A DNA stretch of 64,000 nucleotides from Albidovulum inexpectatum (GCF_002927635.1 NZ_PRDS01000001.1:62001-126000); one strand, 5' to 3'; shown: positions 1 to 9,266, numbered from the stretch's first letter. Numbers and translations are program-made. The notes: generated from the letters alone by a model not told the origin.

Positions 1-543
1 GGTACAGGCGCCGTCGGTGATGATCAGGTCGATCGCGAAATATTCGATATAGAACTCGGCCTTCTGCTTCAGCGACTGGCCATAGAGCGTGTGCAGGATC
101 GCATGGCCGGTCCGGTCTGCCGCGGCGCAGGTCCGCTGAACCGGGGGGCCTTCGCCGAACTCGGTCGTATGGCCGCCGAAGGGACGCTGGTAGATCTTGC
201 CCTCCTCGGTGCGCGAGAACGGCACGCCGTAATGTTCGAGCTCATAGACGGCCTTTGGAGCCTCGCGGGCGAGATATTCCATCGCGTCCATGTCGCCCAG
301 CCAGTCCGACCCCTTGACGGTGTCGTACATGTGCCACTGCCAGTTGTCGGGGCCCATGTTGCCGAGGCTGGCCGCGATGCCGCCCTGGGCGGCGACGGTA
401 TGGCTGCGGGTCGGGAACACCTTGGTGATGCAGGCCGTGCGCAGGCCCTGTTCGGCCATGCCCAGCGTGGCACGCAGGCCCGCGCCGCCGGCGCCGACCA
501 CGACCACGTCGAAATTGTGTACTTCGTAGGGATAAGCGGTCAT
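1..543 (-). CDS. sdhA: Succinate dehydrogenase flavoprotein subunit, N-terminal part (cut by window edge)
   Basis: This is the FAD-carrying catalytic subunit of respiratory complex II, which oxidises succinate to fumarate on the cytoplasmic face of the inner membrane. Only the first 181 residues are present. Reading the minus strand, the protein opens with [20 protein letters not shown], whose GAGGAG is the dinucleotide-binding glycine loop; [10 protein letters not shown] near residue 47 contains the histidine that covalently holds FAD in this family. The start ATG is 10 bases after the sdhD stop, consistent with one sdhCDAB transcript reading leftwards; sdhB would lie outside the window. Identification is secure; the missing part prevents checking the fumarate-binding arginine. 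Confidence 0.97.
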   Translation of the reverse strand, partial: MTAYPYEVHNFDVVVVGAGGAGLRATLGMAEQGLRTACITKVFPTRSHTVAAQGGIAASLGNMGPDNWQWHMYDTVKGSDWLGDMDAMEYLAREAPKAVYELEHYGVPFSRTEEGKIYQRPFGGHTTEFGEGPPVQRTCAAADRTGHAILHTLYGQSLKQKAEFYIEYFAIDLIITDGACT

Positions 544-553
544 GTCCAGTTCC

Positions 554-925
554 TCAGAGCGCCAGACGGATCAGCGCGTAAAGTCCAGTCGCCATCAGCG
601 CATAGGACAGGCAGATGGTCGCAACGATCAGCGCCTTGCGCGTCAGGCCGCGGGTATAATCCTCGATCATGATCTGTGCGCCCTGGCGAAAGTGATAGAG
701 GCCGACAAGGATCGTCAGCCCGGCCACGATCGACGGGAAGGGGCGTTCGTAATAGGCCACGACTTCCTCGTGAGGGGCGCCCAGGATGCTGCCGAAGGTG
801 AAGACGAACAACGGGATCAGCACGGCCAGCCCGACGGCGGAAACCTGCATGATCCAGTGGTGCATCGTGCCGGACCGGGCCGAACCCAGACCTTCGGCGC
901 GCTTGCGGTCGGTCAGAAAGTGCAT
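554..925 (-). CDS. sdhD: Succinate dehydrogenase membrane anchor subunit D
   Basis: This 123-residue integral membrane protein is one of the two anchor subunits of complex II that hold heme b and the ubiquinone site. Three hydrophobic helices are visible at about residues 25-47, 62-80 and 95-120. The stretch [18 protein letters not shown] contains the conserved histidine region expected for SdhD, in which a histidine coordinates heme b and an acidic/tyrosine pair (EDY) lies near the quinone site. It starts 13 bases after the sdhC stop and is followed closely by sdhA, so it is the second gene of the sdhCDA(B) operon. The protein is short and variable in sequence, as is normal for this family. 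Confidence 0.93.
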   Translation of the reverse strand: MHFLTDRKRAEGLGSARSGTMHHWIMQVSAVGLAVLIPLFVFTFGSILGAPHEEVVAYYERPFPSIVAGLTILVGLYHFRQGAQIMIEDYTRGLTRKALIVATICLSYALMATGLYALIRLAL

Positions 926-938
926 CTTCCGTCTCCTG

Positions 939-1322
939 TCACAGAATGACGAACGTGATCACGGTCAGCAGGACCGATCCGATGATGCAGGTCCAGCCCA
1001 GTTTCTCGGCCGTCTCGATATCCAGCCCGCGACCGCTGTCATAGATCAGGTGCCGGATGCCGGCGAGGAAATGATACCAGACGGCCCAGACCGATCCGAA
1101 GAATACCAGCTTGCCAAACCAGCTGCGCAACACGCCGTCTGCGACGGCAAAGTAGTCGGGCCCGGTCGCGGCGGCCAGGAACCACCAGACGATCAGAATG
1201 GACGCCACGATCAGCGCATTGCCCGTGATCCGTGTCAGGATCGATGTGATCGAGGTCAGCTGCGGGCGGTAGATCTGCAGATGTGGCGACAACGGGCGAT
1301 TGCCCCGGTTGACATCGGCCAT
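939..1322 (-). CDS. sdhC: Succinate dehydrogenase cytochrome b556 subunit C
   Basis: This is the first anchor subunit of complex II (127 residues). The N-terminus has RPLSPHLQIYRPQLTSITSI, the SPHL-x-IY motif typical of SdhC, followed by three transmembrane helices at about 30-52, 70-88 and 106-126. GIRHLIYDSGRG contains the heme-ligand histidine and the HLxxD motif shared by SdhC proteins. It is the first gene of the leftward sdhCDA run. The 230 bases before it, separating it from mch, contain a LacI-type palindrome and two copies of TGTGATCACG, so this operon very probably has its own regulated promoter rather than depending only on readthrough from mch. Confidence 0.95.
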   Translation of the reverse strand: MADVNRGNRPLSPHLQIYRPQLTSITSILTRITGNALIVASILIVWWFLAAATGPDYFAVADGVLRSWFGKLVFFGSVWAVWYHFLAGIRHLIYDSGRGLDIETAEKLGWTCIIGSVLLTVITFVIL

Positions 1323-1440
1323 GGTCTTTTCCCCTCGTGCCTTGCCCAGGCGCCATTCGAAACCCGGGACCTGCCAATGTCATAGCGCAAAAGTTCCGCT
1401 TGTCACGCCGCGAATGGCAAAAGGGCCGTCAAACGGAAAT

Positions 1441-1454
1441 TGTTAGCGCAAACA
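1441..1454. promoter_or_regulatory. LacI-type operator upstream of sdhC
   Basis: TGTTAGCGCAAACA is a 14-base near-perfect palindrome with one mismatched pair and a central GC step, the usual architecture of LacI/GalR-family operators. It lies about 120 bases upstream of the sdhC start and 8 bases from the tandem TGTGATCACG element. CceR, a LacI-family repressor of central carbon genes described in Rhodobacter sphaeroides, is an obvious candidate binder, but I am inferring this and cannot check its published motif here. A weaker relative lies at 5033-5046 upstream of mdh. Confidence 0.5.
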
Positions 1455-1462
1455 CGGTGCTA

Positions 1463-1493
1463 TGTGATCACGCAAAAATTTTTTGTGATCACG
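1463..1493. promoter_or_regulatory. Tandem TGTGATCACG operator upstream of sdhC
   Basis: Two identical copies of the 10-base sequence TGTGATCACG occupy 1463-1472 and 1484-1493. They are separated by an 11-base A-tract/T-tract spacer, so their centres are 21 bases (two helical turns) apart and on the same face of DNA. The core GTGATCAC is a perfect palindrome. The same arrangement with the same spacing occurs before sucC (6176-6206), and a single copy lies at the start of a GntR-family gene (16853-16862). The coincidence in three metabolically related places supports a shared regulator. Which protein binds is not shown by sequence. Confidence 0.7.
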
Positions 1494-1552
1494 CGACGGG
1501 TGAATTCTCGCGTCCATTCCATGCCTGAACGGCCATCCGAGTCGCCACGCGA

Positions 1553-2584
1553 TCATCGCGGTGCCAGCACCCAGTAGTCCAGATCCAGCAGGACGTCCGG
1601 CAGGTATTTGCCATCCTCGCCGCGCAAGGCGAAATCCGGCGCCTCGGCACGGACAGCGACCAGACGCAGGCGCAAGGCCCCCACACCGGGCGCGTCCGTC
1701 TCGGCCTTGTCCAGCACCTCGGACCAGGCGCGAATCGTATCGCCGGCAAAGCACGGATTTGCATGGGCGCCCGCGTTGAGCGCCACGATCATCTGCGCAT
1801 TCGCAAGCCCATTGAAGCTGAGCGCGCGTGCAAGGCTGATGACATGGCCCCCATAGATCAGCCGCCTGCCATCGTCCCGCGCCGTTGCGTCGAAATGCAC
1901 CTTGGCCGTGTTCTGCCAAAGGCGGGTGGCCAGCATGTGTTCGGCCTCTTCGATCGTGACCGCATCGACGTGATCGATGCGTTCCCCGATCTGATAATCG
2001 CCCCAGCGATAGCTCTCTCCGGCAAGACCGAAATCATAGGCCGAGAAATCAAGCCCCTTTGGCACGACAAGATGCGTGGGCGCCACATGGTCGGCAAGTT
2101 CGGGAATCGTGACCTTCGGCGCGGGTGCCTCGGCATTCCGCTTGCGCACCATGACCCAGCGAACATAGCTCAGAACGATCTCTTCGTGCTGGTTCAGGCC
2201 CTCGGTGCGAACCCAGACGACGCCCGACTTGCCGTTCGAATTTTGCTTCAACCCGATCACGGTCGAGCGCGCGCGCAAGGTATCGCCCGGCCAGACCGGC
2301 CGGAGCCACCGACCCTCGGCATAGCCAAGATTGGCCACCGCATTCAGCGAGATATCGGGCACGGTCTTGCCAAAGACGGTATGGAAGGCGATCAGGTCAT
2401 CCAGCGGCGCCGAAGGAAGGCCGCAGGCGCGTGCAAATTCGTCCGAGGAATGGATGGCGTGCCGGGCCGGATAGAGCGCGTGATAGAGCGCCCGTTCCCC
2501 GTGTCCCACGGTGCGCGGCACGGCGTGTTCGATCACTTCGCCCAGGCGGTAATCCTCGAAGAATCGGCCGGGATTCGTCTTCAT
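1553..2584 (-). CDS. mch: Mesaconyl-CoA hydratase (2-methylfumaryl-CoA hydratase)
   Basis: This 343-residue protein has two hot-dog folds of the MaoC dehydratase type in one chain. The length, the opening MKTNPGRFFEDYRLGEV and the context match mesaconyl-CoA hydratase of the ethylmalonyl-CoA pathway, which interconverts mesaconyl-C1-CoA and beta-methylmalyl-CoA during acetyl-CoA assimilation. RLIYGGHVISLARALSFNGL near residue 260 resembles the hydratase catalytic segment of MaoC proteins. The frame is open 48 bases further upstream, but the ATG at 2584 is preceded by AGGGAGA and gives the usual family length. It sits downstream of an NnrU-like gene and malyl-CoA thioesterase, with sdhC next; the gap on that side holds regulatory palindromes. 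Function is inferred from family and neighbours. Confidence 0.88.
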   Translation of the reverse strand: MKTNPGRFFEDYRLGEVIEHAVPRTVGHGERALYHALYPARHAIHSSDEFARACGLPSAPLDDLIAFHTVFGKTVPDISLNAVANLGYAEGRWLRPVWPGDTLRARSTVIGLKQNSNGKSGVVWVRTEGLNQHEEIVLSYVRWVMVRKRNAEAPAPKVTIPELADHVAPTHLVVPKGLDFSAYDFGLAGESYRWGDYQIGERIDHVDAVTIEEAEHMLATRLWQNTAKVHFDATARDDGRRLIYGGHVISLARALSFNGLANAQMIVALNAGAHANPCFAGDTIRAWSEVLDKAETDAPGVGALRLRLVAVRAEAPDFALRGEDGKYLPDVLLDLDYWVLAPR

Positions 2585-2635
2585 CCTGTCATGTCTCCCT
2601 GTTCCGCCGGCCCGGCCCGGGCGGAACAGCACGGT

Positions 2636-3208
2636 CTAGCCGTAAGTCCCCAGGAACGGGTTGTAGCCAAGCCAGCTGTGAATTGCCGCGACGATGCCAT
2701 AGACGACAAGCGCAATGATCGCGGCGACGATATCCTTCCTGACCGGTCCGGGCGCTGGCGGCACCCAGGGATCCCGCGCATTGATGAGCAGCATCGAGAC
2801 CACGGCCCACAGCCCGACACCGCCGAAAAGGACGATCGACGCCAGATCGCCATTCACAAGAAGATGCGCGATCGACCAGACGACCACCGAAGCCAGCATC
2901 GGATGCCGGATGCGGGGCCTCAGGCTGCCCTTGCTGTGCGACAGCGCAAAGAGGAACATCGCGATCAGCATCAGAAGGTTGTTGAGATGCCCCATCCCCG
3001 GCAAAGGCGTATAGATCGGAACGAATTCCGCCTGACGGTAGCCGATCACCATCAGGACGATGGCCACGATCGAAGCGACCGTGACAATCAGCTTGCCCGG
3101 ACCGTCGCCAATCCGCGCGCGAAGGCCTGGCGCCAGTCGCTTGAACAGATGAGACACCCACCACAGCGCCACGCCCGCAATCAGGATCTGCACGAACCGT
3201 TCCTCCAA
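2636..3208 (-). CDS. NnrU family membrane protein
   Basis: A 190-residue polytopic membrane protein with about five hydrophobic helices (roughly residues 5-22, 40-60, 75-90, 103-143 in two segments, and 160-180). The GHLNNLLMLIAMFLFALSHS region and the SLRPRIRHPML motif are typical of NnrU family proteins, first described near nitric oxide/nitrite reduction genes and distantly similar to isoprenylcysteine methyltransferase-like membrane proteins. The biochemical role is unknown. It lies between two ethylmalonyl-CoA pathway genes on the same strand (26 bases after the mcl2 stop, 51 bases before mch), so it is probably cotranscribed with them. No nitrogen-oxide genes are nearby in this window, which argues against a denitrification-specific role here. 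Confidence 0.85.
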   Translation of the reverse strand: MEERFVQILIAGVALWWVSHLFKRLAPGLRARIGDGPGKLIVTVASIVAIVLMVIGYRQAEFVPIYTPLPGMGHLNNLLMLIAMFLFALSHSKGSLRPRIRHPMLASVVVWSIAHLLVNGDLASIVLFGGVGLWAVVSMLLINARDPWVPPAPGPVRKDIVAAIIALVVYGIVAAIHSWLGYNPFLGTYG

Positions 3209-3234
3209 CAGGGATGATAGGCATGCAGTTTCCC

Positions 3235-4098
3235 CTATTTCGCACGCATTGCAATAGCTTGTGCGCGCGCAAGTATCTGACGGGCCGTCACGACGTGCAG
3301 GTTCTCGACGATCTTGCCATCGACGACCGCCACCCCCTTGCCTTCGCGCTCGGCCTCCTCGAAGGCCTGGATCTGACGGCGAGCCATTTCGATTTCATCC
3401 TCTGACGGGGCGAATTCCTCGTTCGCGATCTCGATCTGCGCGGGGTGGATCACGGTCTTGCCATCGAATCCGAGATCACGGCTCTGTCGGCATTCCGCGC
3501 GCAGGCCGTCCTCGTCCCTGAACGCATTGTAAACCCCATCGACGATCACCAGGCCATGCGCGCGCGCGGCCAGAAGGCAGAGCTGCAGGCTCGTCATCAA
3601 TGGCAACCGGTCCGCGCGGAACCGGCAGCCCAGTTCCTTGGCCAGATCGTTCGTGCCCATCACCATGCCGGCAAGCCGCGGATGCGCGGCGATCTCGGCC
3701 GCATTCAGCATGGCCTGTGGCGTTTCCATCATCGCCCAGATCGGCGTGTCGGGCACGCGGCCGGCCACGCTTTCGATATCGGCGGCCGAACCCACCTTTG
3801 GAACCAGGATCGCTTCAATGTCCGCATCCGCGAATGCGGCCAGATCGTCCTGCCCCCATGGCGTGTCCAGCCCGTTGATGCGGACGATCCTCGCGCGGGG
3901 ACCGTAATCCGTCGCGGCAAGCTTCTTGCGCAGCAACCCGCGCGCATTTTCCTTTTCGTCTGCGGCCACGGCATCCTCGAGATCGAAGATGATCGCATCC
4001 GCCGGCAGCTCTCGCGCCTTGTCCAGCGCACGTTCGCGCGAACCGGGGATGTACAGAACCGATCGATAGGGGCGCAGGCGGTCATCCGCAGCGGTCAT
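3235..4098 (-). CDS. mcl2: (3S)-malyl-CoA thioesterase (HpcH/HpaI citrate lyase-like)
   Basis: This 287-residue protein is a CitE-like member of the HpcH/HpaI aldolase superfamily. YRSVLYIPGSRERALDKARE and DAIIFDLEDAVAADEKENAR near residues 10-50 give the CoA- and metal-binding acidic residues, and FDGKTVIHPAQIEIANEEF near residue 215 is the C-terminal signature. The size and the neighbour mch fit Mcl2, which hydrolyses malyl-CoA to malate in the ethylmalonyl-CoA pathway, rather than the lyase Mcl1; both are close relatives, so the exact activity is inferred. A frame extends 57 bases further upstream, but the ATG at 4098 follows a strong GAGGAGG ribosome site. The gene heads the mcl2-nnrU-mch run. 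Confidence 0.82.
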   Translation of the reverse strand: MTAADDRLRPYRSVLYIPGSRERALDKARELPADAIIFDLEDAVAADEKENARGLLRKKLAATDYGPRARIVRINGLDTPWGQDDLAAFADADIEAILVPKVGSAADIESVAGRVPDTPIWAMMETPQAMLNAAEIAAHPRLAGMVMGTNDLAKELGCRFRADRLPLMTSLQLCLLAARAHGLVIVDGVYNAFRDEDGLRAECRQSRDLGFDGKTVIHPAQIEIANEEFAPSEDEIEMARRQIQAFEEAEREGKGVAVVDGKIVENLHVVTARQILARAQAIAMRAK

Positions 4099-4194
4099 CG
4101 AATCCTCCTCGCAATAATCTTTCGCCAAGAAGCACGGTTCTGGCATTTTCGGCAAGGACGAATTTGCCGCAGCGCAGAATTTTACGTCGGGGCA

Positions 4195-4944
4195 TCAGCC
4201 GATCTGCATCAGCGCCTGCCAGACCAGCCGTGCCGAAATGCCAAGCAGTGCATATGTGACCAGCCGGAAGAAAAGCGCCTGCGGAATGATGCGCAGCAGC
4301 CAGTAGCCCAGAAGGACCGACAGGACGGCCGGGATGAACAGCCATGCCGCGACAGACAGGTTGCCCGGCGACAGCTGTCCAAGCGCAAAATAGGGTATCA
4401 GCTTCACGGCATTGACGAAGGCAAAGAAGAAGGTCGTGGTTCCGGCATAGGTCGCCTTGTCCAGCCCCAGCGGCATGACATAGACCTGATAGGGCGGGGC
4501 GCCGGAATGACTGACGAAGCTGGTATAACCCGCAAGCGACCCCCAGACGAGCCCGGGCGCGATGCGCGGTTTGCGGCCGACGGCATGGGACGGGCGTCCG
4601 AACAGCAGGATCAGCGAATAGCCCAGACCGATCAGCCCCACGATTCCGCCTACCAGCGCCTCGGGCACGTTGGCGGCCGTCAGCCATCCTAGGCCGATCC
4701 CCAGAATGGCCGCGGGCGCAAGGATCATCAGCACGCGCCGATCGAAGGCATGGCGGTAGGCGTAGACTCCGAAGACATCCGAAACGACATAGACCGGCAG
4801 CAACAGCCCCGCCGCCGCGACCGGCGAGATCGTCAGCGACAGGACCGGCACGGCCAGCATCCCGACGACGGGCAGCCCCCCCTTCGACAAGCCGACCAGC
4901 ATGGCCGCGATCGTCGCCGCAAACCAGAAACCCTGCCCTTCCAC
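4195..4944 (-). CDS. TauE/SafE-type sulfite/anion exporter family protein
   Basis: A 249-residue membrane protein with about eight predicted helices, spaced as in the TauE/SafE family of anion permeases (pfam TauE). The motifs MLVGLSKGGLPVVGMLAVP in the first repeat and GSLAGYTSFVSHSGAPPYQV in the second repeat are diagnostic. Substrate cannot be read; characterised relatives move sulfite, sulfoacetate or other small organic anions. I choose the GTG at 4944 because an AAGGGGG ribosome site precedes it and because helix 1 begins immediately; the open frame upstream (to 5088) has no membrane or signal character. It is divergent from mdh and 96 bases before mcl2. Confidence 0.85.
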   Translation of the reverse strand: MEGQGFWFAATIAAMLVGLSKGGLPVVGMLAVPVLSLTISPVAAAGLLLPVYVVSDVFGVYAYRHAFDRRVLMILAPAAILGIGLGWLTAANVPEALVGGIVGLIGLGYSLILLFGRPSHAVGRKPRIAPGLVWGSLAGYTSFVSHSGAPPYQVYVMPLGLDKATYAGTTTFFFAFVNAVKLIPYFALGQLSPGNLSVAAWLFIPAVLSVLLGYWLLRIIPQALFFRLVTYALLGISARLVWQALMQIG

Positions 4945-4979
4945 GCGCGCGCCCCCTTCTGAACACGGGGCAGGCTTAG

Positions 4980-6086
<1,107 letters not shown>

Positions 6087-6106
6087 CGTGACCGCACACC
6101 AGGATC

Positions 6107-6139
6107 GGGCGCCGCGAAGGGAATCGCGGCGCCCTTTTT
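6107..6139 (+). terminator. Rho-independent terminator after mdh
   Basis: GGGCGCCGCGA at 6107-6117 pairs perfectly with TCGCGGCGCCC at 6124-6134 around a 6-base loop, followed by TTTTT. It lies 21 bases after the mdh stop and separates mdh from the sucC promoter region. Confidence 0.92.
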
Positions 6140-6175
6140 GCGCTCCACCCGGCATGGGCCTGCAAGACATGCGTA

Positions 6176-6206
6176 TGTGATCACACCCTTCAAACCTGTG
6201 ATCACA
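6176..6206. promoter_or_regulatory. Tandem TGTGATCACA operator upstream of sucC
   Basis: Two perfect 10-base palindromes TGTGATCACA at 6176-6185 and 6197-6206, separated by 11 bases (21-base centre spacing). Copy number, core and spacing are the same as at 1463-1493 before sdhC. The element is about 110-140 bases upstream of the sucC start, between the mdh terminator and sucC. The half site resembles a CRP/FNR TGTGA half, but the zero spacing between halves does not fit a CRP site; it fits a small dimeric winged-helix regulator such as a GntR protein better. Confidence 0.72.
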
Positions 6207-6314
6207 TTGTGCGCTTTTTTGCCCCCTGCCGCGATCGAACCCCAAGAATCCGTTTCGCCGGCGATGATTTCCGTGCATAGAGCGACATGAACCGAACGGA
6301 TACGGGGACCAGCG

Positions 6315-7508
6315 ATGAATATCCACGAATATCAGGCCAAGGCCCTTCTGCGCAGCTATGGCGCGCCGGTCTCGGATGGCCGCGTCGTGCTGCGGGCCGA
6401 AGAGGCCAAGACCGCGGCGGGCGAACTTGATGGCCCGCTTTGGGTCGTCAAGGCGCAGATCCATGCCGGCGGCCGCGGCAAGGGACATTTCAAGGAACCC
6501 GAGGCGGGCGACAAGGGCGGTGTGCGCCTGGCCAGATCGGTCGAGGAAGCCGCGATGGAGGCCCGCCGGATGCTGGGCCGCACGCTGGTGACGCATCAGA
6601 CCGGCCCCGCGGGCAAACAGGTCAACCGTGTCTATATCGAGGACGGGTCGGACATTGCGCGCGAACTTTACCTGGCGCTTCTGATCGACCGCAAGACCTC
6701 TCGCGTGGCGTTCGTCTGCTCGACCGAAGGCGGCATGGACATCGAGGAGGTCGCCGAAAAGACCCCCGAGAAAATCCTCAGCTTCTCGGTCGATCCGGCT
6801 TCGGGCCTGTCGGATTTCCACGGCCGCCGCGTCGCCTTTGCGCTGGGCCTGGAAGGCGCCCAGATCAAGCAATGCGTCCAGCTTGTCCGCAATCTCTATC
6901 GGCTGTTCATCGAAAAGGATGTCGAGCTGCTGGAGATCAACCCGCTGATCGTGACGCCCGAGGGCAACCTGAAATGCCTGGACGCCAAGATGAGCTTTGA
7001 CGGCAACGCGCTGTATCGGCACCCCGACATCGCCGATCTGCGCGACCCGACCGAGGAAGACCCCAAGGAGCTGGAGGCGTCGAAATACGACCTCAACTAC
7101 ATCGCGCTGGACGGCGAGATCGGCTGCATGGTCAACGGCGCGGGCCTCGCGATGGCGACGATGGACATCATCAAGCTCTACGGAGCGGAGCCCGCCAACT
7201 TCCTTGACGTGGGCGGTGGTGCCACCAAGGAGAAGGTGACCGAGGCGTTCAAGATCATCACCTCCGATCCGAACGTGAAGGGCATCCTGGTCAATATCTT
7301 TGGCGGCATCATGCGCTGCGACATCATCGCCGAAGGCATCGTCGAGGCGGTCAAGGAAGTGGGCCTGAAGGTTCCCCTGGTCGTCCGGCTGGAAGGGACC
7401 AATGTCGAAAAGGGCAAGGAAATCATCGAGAAATCCGGCCTGAACGTGATTGCCGCCGACGATCTGTCGGATGCCGCGCAAAAGATCGTCAAGGCGGTGA
7501 AGGGGTAA
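6315..7508 (+). CDS. sucC: Succinate-CoA ligase (ADP-forming) beta subunit
   Basis: The 397-residue beta subunit of succinyl-CoA synthetase carries the ATP-grasp domain (residues about 1-240) and the C-terminal CoA-ligase domain. It begins [19 protein letters not shown], the universal start of SucC, includes the nucleotide-binding [16 protein letters not shown] loop, [11 protein letters not shown] for metal/nucleotide contacts, and [13 protein letters not shown] in the C-terminal domain. The enzyme couples succinyl-CoA cleavage to ADP or GDP phosphorylation. It is followed after 4 bases by sucD, so the two subunits are cotranslated. The upstream region carries the tandem palindromes shared with sdhC. 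Confidence 0.98.
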   Translation: MNIHEYQAKALLRSYGAPVSDGRVVLRAEEAKTAAGELDGPLWVVKAQIHAGGRGKGHFKEPEAGDKGGVRLARSVEEAAMEARRMLGRTLVTHQTGPAGKQVNRVYIEDGSDIARELYLALLIDRKTSRVAFVCSTEGGMDIEEVAEKTPEKILSFSVDPASGLSDFHGRRVAFALGLEGAQIKQCVQLVRNLYRLFIEKDVELLEINPLIVTPEGNLKCLDAKMSFDGNALYRHPDIADLRDPTEEDPKELEASKYDLNYIALDGEIGCMVNGAGLAMATMDIIKLYGAEPANFLDVGGGATKEKVTEAFKIITSDPNVKGILVNIFGGIMRCDIIAEGIVEAVKEVGLKVPLVVRLEGTNVEKGKEIIEKSGLNVIAADDLSDAAQKIVKAVKG

Positions 7509-7512
7509 GAAA

Positions 7513-8394
7513 ATGGCCATTCTCGTCAACAAGGACACCAAAGTCATCTGCCAGGGCATCACCGGCAGCCAGGGCACCTTTCATACCGAACAGGCCATCG
7601 CCTATGGCACGAAGATGGTCGGTGGCGTGACCCCGGGCAAGGGCGGGCAAACCCATCTGGGCCTGCCGGTCTTCAACTCGGTGCACGAGGCAAAGGAAAA
7701 GACCGAGGCGAACGCGACGGTCATCTATGTGCCCCCGCCCTTTGCGGCCGACTCGATCCTGGAGGCGATCGATGCGGGCATGGAGCTGATCGTCTGCATC
7801 ACCGAAGGCATCCCGGTGCTGGACATGATGCGCGTCAAGCGGGTGCTGCAGAATTCGGGTTCGATCCTGATCGGCCCGAACTGCCCGGGCGTCATCACGC
7901 CGGGCGAATGCAAGATCGGCATCATGCCGGGCCACATCCACAAGCGCGGCAAGGTTGGCGTGGTGTCCCGTTCGGGCACGCTGACCTACGAGGCCGTCAA
8001 GCAGACCACGGATGTGGGTCTGGGCCAGTCCACCTGTGTCGGCATCGGCGGCGACCCGATCAAGGGCACCGAGCATATCGATGTTCTGGAATGGTTCCTG
8101 GCCGATGACGAAACCGAAGCCATCATCATGATCGGCGAGATCGGCGGGACGGCCGAGGAAGAAGCCGCGCAGTTCCTGAAGGACGAAGCGAAGCGCGGCC
8201 GCAAGAAGCCGGTCGCCGGCTTCATCGCCGGGCGCACCGCGCCTCCGGGCCGCCGGATGGGCCATGCGGGCGCCATCGTCTCGGGCGGCCAGGGTGGCGC
8301 CGAAGCCAAGATCGAGGCGATGAAATCGGCCGGCATCGTCGTCGCAGACAGCCCCGCCGAGCTGGGCCAGGCCGTGCTGAAGGCCATCGGTTGA
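7513..8394 (+). CDS. sucD: Succinate-CoA ligase alpha subunit
   Basis: The 293-residue alpha subunit contains the N-terminal CoA-binding Rossmann domain ([19 protein letters not shown] at residues 11-29) and the C-terminal ligase domain with the phospho-histidine H251 in [20 protein letters not shown] near residue 125 is the family signature. Spacing from sucC is 4 bases. An inverted repeat follows the stop codon at once, which may reduce expression of the downstream sulfotransferase, sucA and sucB relative to sucCD. Confidence 0.98.
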   Translation: MAILVNKDTKVICQGITGSQGTFHTEQAIAYGTKMVGGVTPGKGGQTHLGLPVFNSVHEAKEKTEANATVIYVPPPFAADSILEAIDAGMELIVCITEGIPVLDMMRVKRVLQNSGSILIGPNCPGVITPGECKIGIMPGHIHKRGKVGVVSRSGTLTYEAVKQTTDVGLGQSTCVGIGGDPIKGTEHIDVLEWFLADDETEAIIMIGEIGGTAEEEAAQFLKDEAKRGRKKPVAGFIAGRTAPPGRRMGHAGAIVSGGQGGAEAKIEAMKSAGIVVADSPAELGQAVLKAIG

Positions 8395-8399
8395 GTTTT

Positions 8400-8431
8400 G
8401 CGCCGCCCCGGTCCAGTCTGGGGCGGCGCTT
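8400..8431 (+). terminator. Hairpin after sucD (possible attenuating terminator)
   Basis: GCGCCGCCCC (8400-8409) pairs perfectly with GGGGCGGCGC (8420-8429) around a 10-base loop, but only two T residues follow. Without a T-tract it is more likely a partial terminator or mRNA-end stabiliser between sucCD and the downstream genes. Confidence 0.5.
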
Positions 8432-8447
8432 CACCAGGGTGACGGAC

Positions 8448-9170
8448 ATGCCGTTCTTTCGGATTGGCGACAGGCTGCACTATTTCGCGCATGTGCCCAA
8501 ATGTGCCGGCTCGTCCGTCGAGGCCTATCTGCGCGCGCGCTTTGGATCGCTTGCATTCCTGGACAGCTCGCATTTTTCACGGCCTGCCCGGATGCGCTGG
8601 TCGCAGACATCGCCGCAACATGTCGCGGTCGAGGACCTGTACCGCCTGATCCCCCCGGAATGGATCGCCTCATCCTTTGCCGTGGTGCGACATCCGGTCT
8701 CGCGCCTGATTTCGGCCTTTCGTTTTCAGGCCGAGGTCGAGGCGACGGTCCCCGAGACCTGGAGCGTGAATGACTTTTTCGACGACTGGCTGAACCGATC
8801 CGCCAGCGAGCCGTTCGCCTATGACAACCATCTGCGTCCGCAATCCGATCTGGTTCCGCGGGATGCAGTCGTGTTTCGGCTGGAGGACGGCCTGGATGCG
8901 GTCGTGGCGCATCTCGACGCGCTTGCCGGCAACGCGGACGGCGAGCGCCACATCCCCCCCGAGAACATCCGCAAGTCGAAAATGTCTTCGGATTCGCCAA
9001 GATTACGGCTTCGCCCTGAAACGCTTGCCCGCATCGGCGCATTCTATTCCGAGGATTTTCGCCGTTTCGGGTATTCTCTGGAAGAACATCCCCGGTGGCC
9101 AAGGCCCGCGCCGGGGCAATCCGGCTTCGTCGCGCGCATCGCGCGGCGCCTGCGCATGGCGCGTTCATGA
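8448..9170 (+). CDS. PAPS-dependent sulfotransferase family protein
   Basis: A 240-residue cytoplasmic protein with the two hallmarks of the sulfotransferase P-loop fold: HVPKCAGSSVEAYL at residues 15-28 (the 5'-phosphosulfate loop, a variant of the sulfotransferase-family-2 HIPKTAGTS motif) and VVRHPVSRLISAF at 79-91 (the 3'-phosphate-binding strand and helix). The acceptor is unknown; relatives act on carbohydrates or lipids. The frame opens 57 bases upstream, but the ATG at 8448 places the P-loop at the usual distance and lies past the sucD hairpin. Its place between sucD and sucA is metabolically unexpected; it may simply ride on the operon. Whether it is an active transferase is not shown by sequence. 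Confidence 0.75.
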   Translation: MPFFRIGDRLHYFAHVPKCAGSSVEAYLRARFGSLAFLDSSHFSRPARMRWSQTSPQHVAVEDLYRLIPPEWIASSFAVVRHPVSRLISAFRFQAEVEATVPETWSVNDFFDDWLNRSASEPFAYDNHLRPQSDLVPRDAVVFRLEDGLDAVVAHLDALAGNADGERHIPPENIRKSKMSSDSPRLRLRPETLARIGAFYSEDFRRFGYSLEEHPRWPRPAPGQSGFVARIARRLRMARS

Positions 9171-9266
9171 CACCGCGCCCCGATCAACCCGCGCCGCCCG
9201 AAACGGACCCACGGCGCCAGAGATGTCTGTTCACGACAGGAGAGGCCATCGCGGCCGTTTGAGACC

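Noticed and set aside
954-963. CGTGATCACG palindrome inside the 3' end of sdhC
   Set aside because: Single copy, inside coding sequence (codons for VITF), one base off the operator; probably chance.
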